A stretch of 6,935 nt of DNA from an uncultured Oscillospiraceae bacterium (lineage in GTDB: Bacteria; Bacillota; Clostridia; Oscillospirales; JAAYXM01). A program made the position numbers and the translations under genes. Below are positions 1 to 6,200 of this stretch, piece after piece. Under the pieces are notes generated by a model. That model saw nothing but the letters and a program-made list of their open reading frames with translations. It did no database searches and was not told the origin of the DNA. The stretch is from the NCBI GenBank assembly GCA_934646115.1, contig CAKUEM010000072.1:1-6935 (forward strand), given 5' to 3'. The stretch's first letter is position 1. Each line of letters begins with the position of its first letter.

Positions 1-344
1 AGCAGGACGCTCGTGCCCTGGATGCCGGTGAGGCTGAGTATCCAGGCCGTGACCGTCGTGCCGACGTTCGCGCCGATGATAACGCCCGTCGCCTGCCGCA
101 GCGTCATAAGCCCGGAGTTTACGAAGCCGACGACCATAACCGTCGTCGCCGCCGAGCTCTGCACGACCGCAGTGAACAGCGCGCCGACAAGCATTCCGAT
201 CACGCGGTTGCGCGTGAGATAATCGAGCAGGCTTTTCAGCCGGTCGCCCGCCACGCGTTCCAAACCGTCGCTCATCATTTTCATTCCGTAAAGGAACAGC
301 CCCATCGCGCCCAGCGCCATGAGAATATTGGGTAAATACTCCAT
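1..344 (-). CDS. Na+/phosphate cotransporter family protein, N-terminal part (cut by window edge)
   Basis: This is the start of a Na/Pi cotransporter (PF02690, NptA/YjbB-like) inner-membrane protein, a family that moves inorganic phosphate coupled to Na+. About 114 codons are visible, starting MEYLPNILMALGAMGLFLYG; the rest lies beyond the left edge. An N-terminal hydrophobic helix is followed by a short charged stretch (SDGLERVAGDRLKSLLDYL) typical of the family. The signature VQSSAATT (about residues 62-69) and the downstream GANVGTT motif, both belonging to the inverted QSSA-type repeat of the substrate site, are clear. The ATG at 344 is chosen because GGAGG lies 6 nt upstream (complement of 351-355) and homologues start at this hydrophobic helix. 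It is divergent from wecB and has its own promoter. Whether a C-terminal PhoU-like domain is present cannot be seen. Actual transport of phosphate by this member is inferred from family. Confidence 0.94.
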   Translation of the reverse strand, partial: MEYLPNILMALGAMGLFLYGMKMMSDGLERVAGDRLKSLLDYLTRNRVIGMLVGALFTAVVQSSAATTVMVVGFVNSGLMTLRQATGVIIGANVGTTVTAWILSLTGIQGTSVL

Positions 345-385
345 CTTTTACCTCCGGCTATTTCTTCATTTTCACGCATGTTTTT

Positions 386-414
386 ATTTTACAGATTCTT
401 CGCATGCATGTAAA
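386..414 (-). promoter_or_regulatory. Sigma-A type promoter for the Na/Pi cotransporter gene
   Basis: On the minus strand a -35 box TTTACA (409-414) and a -10 box TAAAAT (386-391) are separated by exactly 17 nt. Each matches the consensus at 5 of 6 positions. Transcription would begin near 379 and give a leader of about 35 nt ending in the GGAGG ribosome binding site. This is a prediction from sequence. Confidence 0.6.
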
Positions 415-481
415 GAGAAATTTTAAAAATTGCACATTTTTGTTTATTTTGCCGTAAGCAGCACGAGCCTGCGGTTTTTAC

Positions 482-510
482 TTGCAAATCGATGCAAAAT
501 GGGATAAGAT
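482..510 (+). promoter_or_regulatory. Candidate sigma-A promoter for wecB
   Basis: TTGCAA (482-487) and TAAGAT (505-510) are spaced by 17 nt, each matching the consensus at 4 of 6 positions. The predicted start near 517 would leave a leader of about 24 nt before the TTG start at 541. A start this close also argues against the upstream ATG at 526, which would have almost no leader. Confidence 0.42.
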
Positions 511-540
511 AAAAGCATCCTACAAATGGTGGTGTTTATT

Positions 541-1689
541 TTGCAGAAAATTAAGGTTATGACAGTGTTCGGAACGCGTCCGGAGGCAATTAAAATGGCT
601 CCGCTCGTGCTGGAGCTTCAAAAGCATCCGGAGATCGAGCCTGTCTGCTGCGTAACTGCGCAGCACCGCGAAATGCTTGACTCTGTTCTTGATATTTTTC
701 ACATTCAGCCCGATTATGATTTAAATATTATGGCGCCGCGGCAAACGCTCGCCAGTATTACCACAAAAATTTTAACCGGGTTGGACGAGGTGTTAAACGA
801 AGCGAAGCCGGATATCGTTCTGGTGCATGGCGACACGTCAACGACTTTCGCAAGCGCGCTCTGCGCCTTCTATCACGGCGTGCGCGTCGGGCATGTTGAG
901 GCGGGGCTGCGCTCGTTTGACAAGTTTTCGCCGTTTCCGGAGGAGATCAACCGCAAGCTCACCGGCTGCATTGCCGACCTGCATTTTTGCCCGACCGTGA
1001 ATAACGCGAACAACCTGCGCTGCGAAAACATCAACGAGGAAATTTTTATCACGGGCAACACCGTGATCGACGCGCTGAAAACGACCGTGCAGCCGAATTA
1101 TACGTTCCATAGCGATGCGCTGCGCGCGATCGATTTTTCCTCATACCGCACCATTTTGCTCACCGCGCACCGCCGCGAAAATTACGGCGAGCCGCTGGAG
1201 AATATCATGCATGCCGTGCGCGACCTGGTCGCTGCGCATCCGGATTGCCAGGTGATTTACCCGGTCCACCTCAGCCCGGCTGTGCGCGACACGGTGTTCC
1301 CGATCCTCAAAGACGTGCCGCGCGTGCATTTGATCGACCCGATCGATGTGGACGATATGCATAACCTGATGGCAAAAAGCTATTTGATTTTAACGGATTC
1401 CGGCGGACTTCAGGAGGAAGCGCCCTCGCTTGGGAAGCCGGTGCTTGTCCTCCGCTGCGAGACCGAGCGTCCGGAGGCTGTGGATGCCGGAACAGTGAAG
1501 ATCGCCGGCGTGCGGTATGACGATATCGTTGCGATGACAAACGAGCTTTTAAACGACCCCGCCGCCTATGACCAAATGGCGCATGCGGTCAACCCATATG
1601 GCGACGGAAACGCCAGCCGCCGCATCGTGCAGGCGATTATCTGGAAATTCCGCAAAAGCTGCGCGCGTCCGGAGGATTTTGGCGCGTAA
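541..1689 (+). CDS. wecB: UDP-N-acetylglucosamine 2-epimerase, non-hydrolysing (WecB/MnaA)
   Basis: This cytoplasmic enzyme interconverts UDP-GlcNAc and UDP-ManNAc, supplying ManNAc for teichoic-acid linkage units and secondary cell-wall polysaccharides. The 382-residue protein has the usual family length and very high similarity to Bacillus MnaA as I recall it. Visible motifs in order are FGTRPEAIKMAPL (10-22), HGDTSTTFA (96-104), GHVEAGLRS (117-125), FPEEINRK (132-139), GNTVIDAL, LTAHRRENYGEP (207-218), YPVHLSP and DSGGLQEEAPSLGKPVLVLR. D98, E120, E134 and H210 fit the catalytic Asp, two Glu and His of E. coli WecB. Start: an ATG at 526 would add MVVFI, but no ribosome binding site precedes it; the TTG at 541 has GGTGG (528-532 region) upstream and gives the family-typical (M)QKIKVMTVFGTRPEA start. 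The gene is followed after 36 nt by a membrane-anchored protein, probably in one transcript. Confidence 0.96.
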   Translation: MQKIKVMTVFGTRPEAIKMAPLVLELQKHPEIEPVCCVTAQHREMLDSVLDIFHIQPDYDLNIMAPRQTLASITTKILTGLDEVLNEAKPDIVLVHGDTSTTFASALCAFYHGVRVGHVEAGLRSFDKFSPFPEEINRKLTGCIADLHFCPTVNNANNLRCENINEEIFITGNTVIDALKTTVQPNYTFHSDALRAIDFSSYRTILLTAHRRENYGEPLENIMHAVRDLVAAHPDCQVIYPVHLSPAVRDTVFPILKDVPRVHLIDPIDVDDMHNLMAKSYLILTDSGGLQEEAPSLGKPVLVLRCETERPEAVDAGTVKIAGVRYDDIVAMTNELLNDPAAYDQMAHAVNPYGDGNASRRIVQAIIWKFRKSCARPEDFGA

Positions 1690-1710
1690 CACGCTTTGAA
1701 ACGCTCGCAA

Positions 1711-1716
1711 AGGAGG
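1711..1716 (+). promoter_or_regulatory. Ribosome binding site that sets the GTG start of the 1726-2460 gene
   Basis: A perfect AGGAGG stands 9 nt before the GTG at 1726. It lies inside the in-frame extension back to a TTG at 1696, so the longer reading frame is unlikely to be the translated one. Confidence 0.75.
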
Positions 1717-1725
1717 TGCAGCCCC

Positions 1726-2460
1726 GTGCGAAAGCCGCTTTCCTTCCCCCTTGTCGCCATACTCGCCTTCTGCACCGTGCTTCTCTTTGTGCTGATTCTG
1801 TTTTGGAGCAGCTCGGCGCACAAGCAGGCGACTATTCCCTCGCTGCCGGACGATTCGCTGGGCAGCGTGACCGACACGGAAAACCGCGAATATTTGCGCG
1901 TTGAGATCACGCCGCAAAATGTGCAGGACGTGATCGCGGCGCTGTCCCGCCCGGCGAATTATTATATTGAAACAAAAAGCGAGCTGTATTATGACGGGCG
2001 CAGCAGCACTTATCTGCGCCGCAAATGGGTGCGCGGGGACGTGTCACGCGTGGATCTGTTTCAGACGGACAGCACCGTCTCCCTGCATGTGCTGTATTCC
2101 GGCGGATACGCGTATTTCTGGCGCCCGGGCAGCACGCGTTATACCCGCCTGCCCGCCGGTAAATTCACCGCGGACGAGATTCAGATGATGATGGTATATG
2201 AAGATATCCTCGCGCTGGACGCGGCGGATATTTTAGACGCAAAGCTTGTTTCGCTCAACGACGAGACCTGCATCTATGTCGAGGTTGCGAAAAAAGACCT
2301 TGCGTATACCGAGCGGTATTGGGTCTCTGTTTCAAGCGGTCTTCTGCGCCTTGGGCAAACTCTGAAGGATCAAACGGTGATCTATTCCGTGCAAACGCTG
2401 GAACTGAACACCCAAACGCCTGATGATGCCACATTCGCGCTGCCGGGAACTATGGCATAG
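1726..2460 (+). CDS. Membrane-anchored protein of unknown function, possible LolA/MucB-like outer domain
   Basis: I do not recognise this 244-residue protein as a named family. With the GTG start it begins MRKPLSFPLVAILAFC, and residues about 8-27 form one strongly hydrophobic segment without a lipobox, so it is probably a signal anchor with the remaining 215 residues outside the membrane. The exterior part alternates polar and aromatic residues in beta-rich fashion (YYIETKSELYYDGRSSTYLRRKW compressed into strands, then VLYSGGYAYFWRP, YWVSVSSGLLRLGQTL, VIYSVQTLELN) and ends in FALPGTMA. This layout of long antiparallel strands ending with an F-x-LP motif resembles the half-barrel fold of LolA, LppX and MucB/RseB-type proteins; that is inference. 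It lies 36 nt after wecB and before a strong terminator, so the two are probably co-transcribed and a cell-envelope role is likely. Confidence 0.85.
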   Translation: MRKPLSFPLVAILAFCTVLLFVLILFWSSSAHKQATIPSLPDDSLGSVTDTENREYLRVEITPQNVQDVIAALSRPANYYIETKSELYYDGRSSTYLRRKWVRGDVSRVDLFQTDSTVSLHVLYSGGYAYFWRPGSTRYTRLPAGKFTADEIQMMMVYEDILALDAADILDAKLVSLNDETCIYVEVAKKDLAYTERYWVSVSSGLLRLGQTLKDQTVIYSVQTLELNTQTPDDATFALPGTMA

Positions 2461-2478
2461 CGCGCATATGCAAAGATC

Positions 2479-2516
2479 AAGCCAGCGCTGCGCCATGCTC
2501 GCAGCGCTGGCTTTTC
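2479..2516 (+). terminator. Intrinsic terminator of the wecB operon
   Basis: The arms 2479-2492 (AAGCCAGCGCTGCG) and 2500-2513 are perfectly complementary over 14 bp with a 7-nt loop. The T run after the stem is short (four T's, counting the last two of the stem), then CAAAA. The stem begins 18 nt after the stop codon at 2460, where the end of the two-gene transcript is expected. Confidence 0.8.
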
Positions 2517-2623
2517 AAAAAGCGCCGCAAAGCGTAAGCTTTGACGAAAGCAGCTTCGAAAAACGGGGTTATTTTACTTGAAATTTTTGCTTAAAAGATG
2601 CTTGTTGGTATGTATTCTATTCT
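2517..2623. other. Non-coding spacer between the operon terminator and the riboswitch
   Basis: No gene is visible here. A 6-bp hairpin with a GTAA (GNRA) tetraloop lies at 2528-2543 (CAAAGC/GCTTTG), followed by a small CGAA/TTCG hairpin at 2545-2558. The sequence becomes AT-rich from 2570. A riboswitch promoter should lie near its right end: two overlapping TATTCT boxes (2613-2618 and 2618-2623) could act as -10 with TTAAAA (2591-2596) as -35 at 16 nt from the first. That match is weak. Confidence 0.4.
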
Positions 2624-2698
2624 AAGCCCGGCAAACCCAGCGCGAGGCGGCGGCGCAAAGCTATAGGGGCTCCGCAAGCAGTCATCCGGTTGCAATCT
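2624..2698 (+). promoter_or_regulatory. Cyclic di-GMP-I riboswitch aptamer (GEMM-I)
   Basis: The conserved blocks of the c-di-GMP-I (GEMM) aptamer appear in order with family-like spacing: GGCAAACC (2630-2637), a short P2 hairpin (CC-a-GC / GCGG around a GCGAG loop, 2637-2649), CGCAAAGCTATAGGG (2654-2668), a P3 hairpin closed by GCT/AGC (2669-2679), and GTCATCCGGTTGC (2681-2693). The run CGCAAAGCTATAGGG is typical of clostridial members. The P1 3' strand reads GGTTGC followed by AA where GGTTGCC is usual, so P1 is one pair weaker. The aptamer would sense the bacterial second messenger c-di-GMP in the nascent RNA. Positions 2652-2664 can also pair with the downstream terminator arm (2739-2751), giving a transcriptional switch. 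A competing hairpin, CCGGTT (2686-2691) with AACCGG (2709-2714), takes up the aptamer's 3' strand and nests inside that antiterminator. Confidence 0.84.
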
Positions 2699-2737
2699 GC
2701 CCGCAGGAAACCGGCGGTCGTTTTTTCGTGTTGATAT

Positions 2738-2768
2738 CGTAGCTTTGCGCCCGCAGAGCTACGTTTTT
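2738..2768 (+). terminator. Riboswitch expression-platform terminator
   Basis: The stem pairs 2738-2748 with 2753-2763: 11 continuous bp including one G-U, closed by a GCCC loop and followed at once by TTTTT. Its 5' arm is complementary to the aptamer core GGCGCAAAGCTAT (2652-2664), so terminator and antiterminator exclude each other. When ligand holds the core in the aptamer, this terminator can form, predicting an OFF switch. Confidence 0.85.
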
Positions 2769-2822
2769 CTGCAATAAACGCAAACGTTGACAAGCATGAA
2801 AATGCTATCGTACTTTAGCTGG

Positions 2823-2844
2823 GCAGATAAAATTCTGCTTTTTT
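2823..2844 (+). terminator. Weak terminator-like hairpin
   Basis: GCAGA (2823-2827) pairs with TCTGC (2834-2838) around a 6-nt loop and is followed by six T's. The stem has only 5 strong pairs, with possible G-U additions on the outer side, so it is marginal. Confidence 0.4.
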
Positions 2845-2871
2845 GTGCCGCCTCCCCCTTGTATCTAAAAT

Positions 2872-2919
2872 AAAAGATGCTTTCGGCATGAGAAGACCAT
2901 GCTTTGAAAGCGTCTTTTT
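2872..2919 (+). terminator. Strong hairpin with T tract between the riboswitch and the surface-protein gene
   Basis: AAAAGATGCTTTC (2872-2884) pairs with GAAAGCGTCTTTT (2906-2918) over 13 bp with one G-U, and GCATG (2886-2890) pairs with CATGC (2898-2902) above an internal loop. Five T's end the structure. The G-U becomes an A-C mismatch on the opposite strand, so it is better on plus-strand RNA, although the A run on the left side allows action in both directions. It stands between the riboswitch and the gene at 3241. Confidence 0.62.
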
Positions 2920-3124
2920 AATGCTTCGTCCAGTGTATGCGGCAAAACATCTTCAACCTGGCAGAATGCGGATATTGTACAGGTCATTCCGCGTATCCGC
3001 CGAAATATTCCCAAGTTCAGTGTACTGCGGCCGAAGGAATAGTCCTTGATAATCGTATCGATCATAACGCTTTTTACCGCATGTGACCCAAGGCGATTCA
3101 TAAGAGATAACAAAAATTTTTATT

Positions 3125-3151
3125 ATATTCGACCAGTCCGGGGTTGAATAT
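3125..3151. promoter_or_regulatory. Inverted repeat overlapping the -35 of the surface-protein promoter (possible operator)
   Basis: The arms ATATTCGACC (3125-3134) and GGTTGAATAT (3142-3151) are inverted copies matching at 9 of 10 positions with a 7-nt spacer. The right arm covers the -35 box at 3144-3149. No T run follows, so it is more like a protein binding dyad than a terminator. Which regulator might bind is unknown. Confidence 0.4.
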
Positions 3152-3171
3152 TCCTGACATAATGATATAAT
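3144..3171 (+). promoter_or_regulatory. Sigma-A promoter with extended -10 for the SLH surface-protein gene
   Basis: A perfect TATAAT (3166-3171) is preceded by TG one base upstream (3163-3164), giving an extended -10, with TTGAAT (3144-3149) 16 nt before it. Transcription should start near 3178. The leader could close a TGCGG/CCGCA stem (3178-3182 with 3206-3210) before the AGGAGG (3229-3234) that lies 6 nt from the ATG. This promoter lies downstream of the riboswitch, so the gene can be expressed without it. Confidence 0.72.
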
Positions 3172-3240
3172 AAATATTGCGGTAGCATGTACCAACTATG
3201 GAAACCCGCAGAAAAATATACAGTTTACAGGAGGGAGAGC

Positions 3241-6200
3241 ATGAAACGAAAGTCAAGCAAGTTCCTGTCTCTGCTGCTGACCCTGACCATACTCATGAGT
3301 ATGATCCCAATGGCGTATGCAGAGGGAGGCGAGGGCGAAGGAGCCTCGTCTGAAACAACCAATGTAGCCAAGGTGAACAGCGTTGAATACGCTACCCTTG
3401 CGGCGGCTATTGCGAAAGCGCAGGACAACGACACCGTTACGTTGCTCAAAAACATCACCGAGGATGTGATCATCGACAAGAACATCACGCTCGACCTCGA
3501 TGGCAAAACGCTGACAAACACCGGCACGGGCAAAGCAACCATTTCTGTGACCGGCGGCACGGTCAAGGTTCAGAACGGTAGCGTGAAGGGCGGTGCCAGC
3601 TACTACAACATTGAAGTGGCAAAGAACAGCAGCGCCAGCCTGACGCTTGAGAACATCACCGCTACAGCCGGCAATACCGGCTCGTCGATGATCGACAACT
3701 GGGGCACGCTGACCATCAACAATGGCGACTACTCCGGCGGTCTGAACGTTGTCAAGAGCGAGGAAGGCTCGTCGCTCATTATCAACGGCGGCAAGTTCAC
3801 GTTGGACTATTCGGCGAGTGGTTACACGGGCGTTATTCTCACCTATGGTACGACCACCATCGCCGACGGCGAATTCATCCAAAGCGTAACAAGCGGAAAA
3901 TGGCGTAACCCGCAGGTTATTCTGGCCGGCGTTGTGGAAGGCTACCCTTCCAGCGTCACGGTCACCGGCGGTACGTTCACCAACAAAATGTCAAGTCAGA
4001 AAATTTTCCATGGCCTCGGCAAGGCGACCTCTGATAACTTCGAGGTCTCCGGGGGCACGTTCAATAAGAGTGTTTCCGATGGCTTTTTCGCGGACGGTTA
4101 CATGCTGAAAGCGAACGCGGATGGGACATACGGCGCGGCTGGTCCGTATGCTGCGAGGATTAACAGCACCGGTTATGCTACGCTGAAGGACGCGCTCAAC
4201 GCCTCAACGGCGAGCAGCACCATCACCCTGCTCAAAGATGTGACAGTCAGCGAACAGCTTATCATCAAGGCAAAGAAGCTTGATCTGAACGGCAAGACCC
4301 TGACCAGTACTTATAATATGGGAAGCGCTTCCGGTCAAGGCCGCTATGCGCTGGTAAACGAAGTGCCGCTTACCATTAGAAACGGCACTGTTGCAGTCGA
4401 TCAGGCGCGCGCCATTGGTGGTTATGCGGATTTGTCGCTGAGTAAACTTAATGTGACGCAGAAGCTGACCGGCGGTCATGCCTGTGTGGCCTTCTGTGCC
4501 AATAACGCGACGTACAAAATCACAAGCTCTACCACCATCGACGGTGCATACGCGGTGGCAAACTTTGCCAACAATGCGACGATCACCATTGAAAACAGCA
4601 AGATTCTCGGCGCAGGCAATGCGCTGTATCATAACGGTACCAATTATGGTCTTAAGCTGACGGTCAAAAACACCACGATCACCAGCAAGGACCGCTGCGG
4701 CGTGTATATCTCCGGTTCTGTCAATGCGCAGGCAGCTGAAGATAACCAAAACGGCGCAAAGGGCTATCAGCAGGCGAGCTTCACAAACTGCACGATTTCC
4801 GGCGTCAACGGCGTGGAAGTCAAGTATACCGACCTGACGCTGGATAACTGCAAAGTCACCGCGACCAAGGAGACAGCGAGCTATCAACAGAACAATAATG
4901 GTCCTGCAGGCGTTGGCTTCGCGGTCGTCTCTACAGACAACGCGGTCAATGCTGACATTCCTAAGCCCGAGGGGATCATTACCATCAAGGGTGCTAAGGG
5001 CAGCTATACCGGCGTTGTGGGGCTTGGCGCTCTGGAATCTGTGAAGAACGATTACGCCGGTTTTACTGATGACACGATCAACATCTCCAGCGGTACGTTT
5101 AACAAAGCTGTTATGCCAGAGTACTGCGCCGAAGGCTTTGTACCGATCGCGAACAGCGATGGCACTTTCAGCGTGACCGAGCACAAGCCTGTTGAGGTTT
5201 GGACTAGCTACGGCGGCACGAAGGTCGATAGCTACGCTACGATTAAGGAGGCTGTTGAAAACCTCGGCGAGAACAAGATGATTCTCTTCAACTCCAACTA
5301 CACGTTGGATGAAGACTTCACGATTCCGACTGGCGTGTACTTTGAAGTTGATGCCGGCGCAACGCTGACGATTGCCCAAGGGAAGACCCTGACAGTCGCG
5401 GCAGACGCAAAACGACTCAATATACGCGCAAACGCTCAGGTTGTAAACAACGGCACGATCTTGGTTTGCGGTGCGCCCGGAACCAGTCATGGCTATGTGA
5501 TGATTCCGAGTGACGGCGAGCTGACAGGCAATGCGTTGAGTGTTCCGGAAGGAAAAATCCTTTCGAAGAACGCAAACAGCTATTATGCAGGCGAAGCGCT
5601 CTTTGAGATCACCTATACGGACGGAAGCACAAAACTGTCGAGCGAAACCATTGATGTCAACAGCGACACTGTGCAGGTGAAGTTGCTGAAGGATGTGACG
5701 GTGGGCAGCTGGACGCTTTCGCAAGCTGCCGACGACTTTGTCCTCGACCTCGGCGGTCACACACTGAACGGCAGCACGACCAGCAGCTACTATGTGCTGT
5801 ATGCTGGCGTGAGTATGACCATCAAGAATGGTACGATCAAGTACAACGGCACAGCCGGTAAGGGTGCAATCTGTGCATACGGCGGCAAGACCCTTACCAT
5901 TGAGAACAGCGTTACCATTGACGGCGGCGACGGCATCTGCATCATGATGCAGGACAGCGCGCCCACTGTGATACTCAACGGCACGGTGACCACGGCCGGT
6001 GAATATGGTCTCACCAGCAACGGCAGCGCAAATGCTGACGGCAACCCGGATACCTGCAACATCATCGTCAATAACGGTGCAACGATTCGTGTGCCCAACG
6101 GCATCGCCATCTATCACCCCACGCTGGGTACGGTCACCATTAACGGCGGTGAGATCAGCGGTCACACCGGCGTTGAGATGTGCGCCGGTCACTTGGTCGT

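Larger units (their letters stand above)
2769..3140. other. AT-richer region without a convincing gene, downstream of the riboswitch
   Basis: This stretch holds a consensus -35 TTGACA (2787-2792) with only a weak -10 (TACTTT, 18 nt spacer), an AGCAT/ATGCT hairpin with GAAA tetraloop (2793-2806), and two terminator-like hairpins listed separately. On the minus strand an 82-codon open frame (3113 to 2865) reads through plausible protein (for example DTIIKDYSFGRSTLNLGIF and HTLDEALKRRFQSM) but has a TTG start, no ribosome binding site, and runs through the 2872-2919 hairpin. I recognise no family in any frame. It may be an eroded remnant of a minus-strand gene or mobile element, or chance. Confidence 0.45.

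Noticed and set aside
13..222. A 69-codon plus-strand open frame at the left edge
   Set aside because: It is antisense to the Na/Pi cotransporter, whose QSSA and GANVGTT motifs are unmistakable.
1696..1725. Longer start (TTG at 1696) for the membrane-anchored protein
   Set aside because: It would place the perfect AGGAGG inside the coding region and puts a charged extension before the signal anchor; GTG 1726 is correctly spaced from that site.
2686..2726. CCGGTT/AACCGG hairpin followed by T6 as a separate terminator
   Set aside because: Six bases (CGGTCG) separate the stem from the T tract, which is poor for intrinsic termination; it fits better as the nested hairpin of the antiterminated fold.
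2787..2816. Promoter with perfect TTGACA for a small RNA
   Set aside because: The -10 (TACTTT) is weak and the predicted start lies directly against the next hairpin, leaving no meaningful transcript.
2775..2838. A second, tandem c-di-GMP aptamer suggested by GCAAACG and an AGCAT-GAAA-ATGCT hairpin
   Set aside because: The essential CGCAAAGC and GGTTGC-type blocks are missing, so only a superficial resemblance remains.
2843..3049. A 68-codon plus-strand open frame after the riboswitch
   Set aside because: No ribosome binding site, it runs through a strong hairpin with T tract (2872-2919), and its composition is not protein-like, so it is unlikely to be the riboswitch target.
3253..3882. A 209-codon minus-strand open frame overlapping the start of the surface-protein gene
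   Set aside because: Same codon-register shadow effect; it would oppose the well-supported signal-peptide region.
4204..6192. A 662-codon open frame on the minus strand inside the surface-protein gene
   Set aside because: It is exactly antisense and in codon register with the plus gene, which rarely uses TTA, CTA and TCA, so stops are absent on the other strand. The plus frame has a signal peptide, repeated modules and an SLH domain; the antisense product has none of these and no ribosome binding site was sought beyond that.
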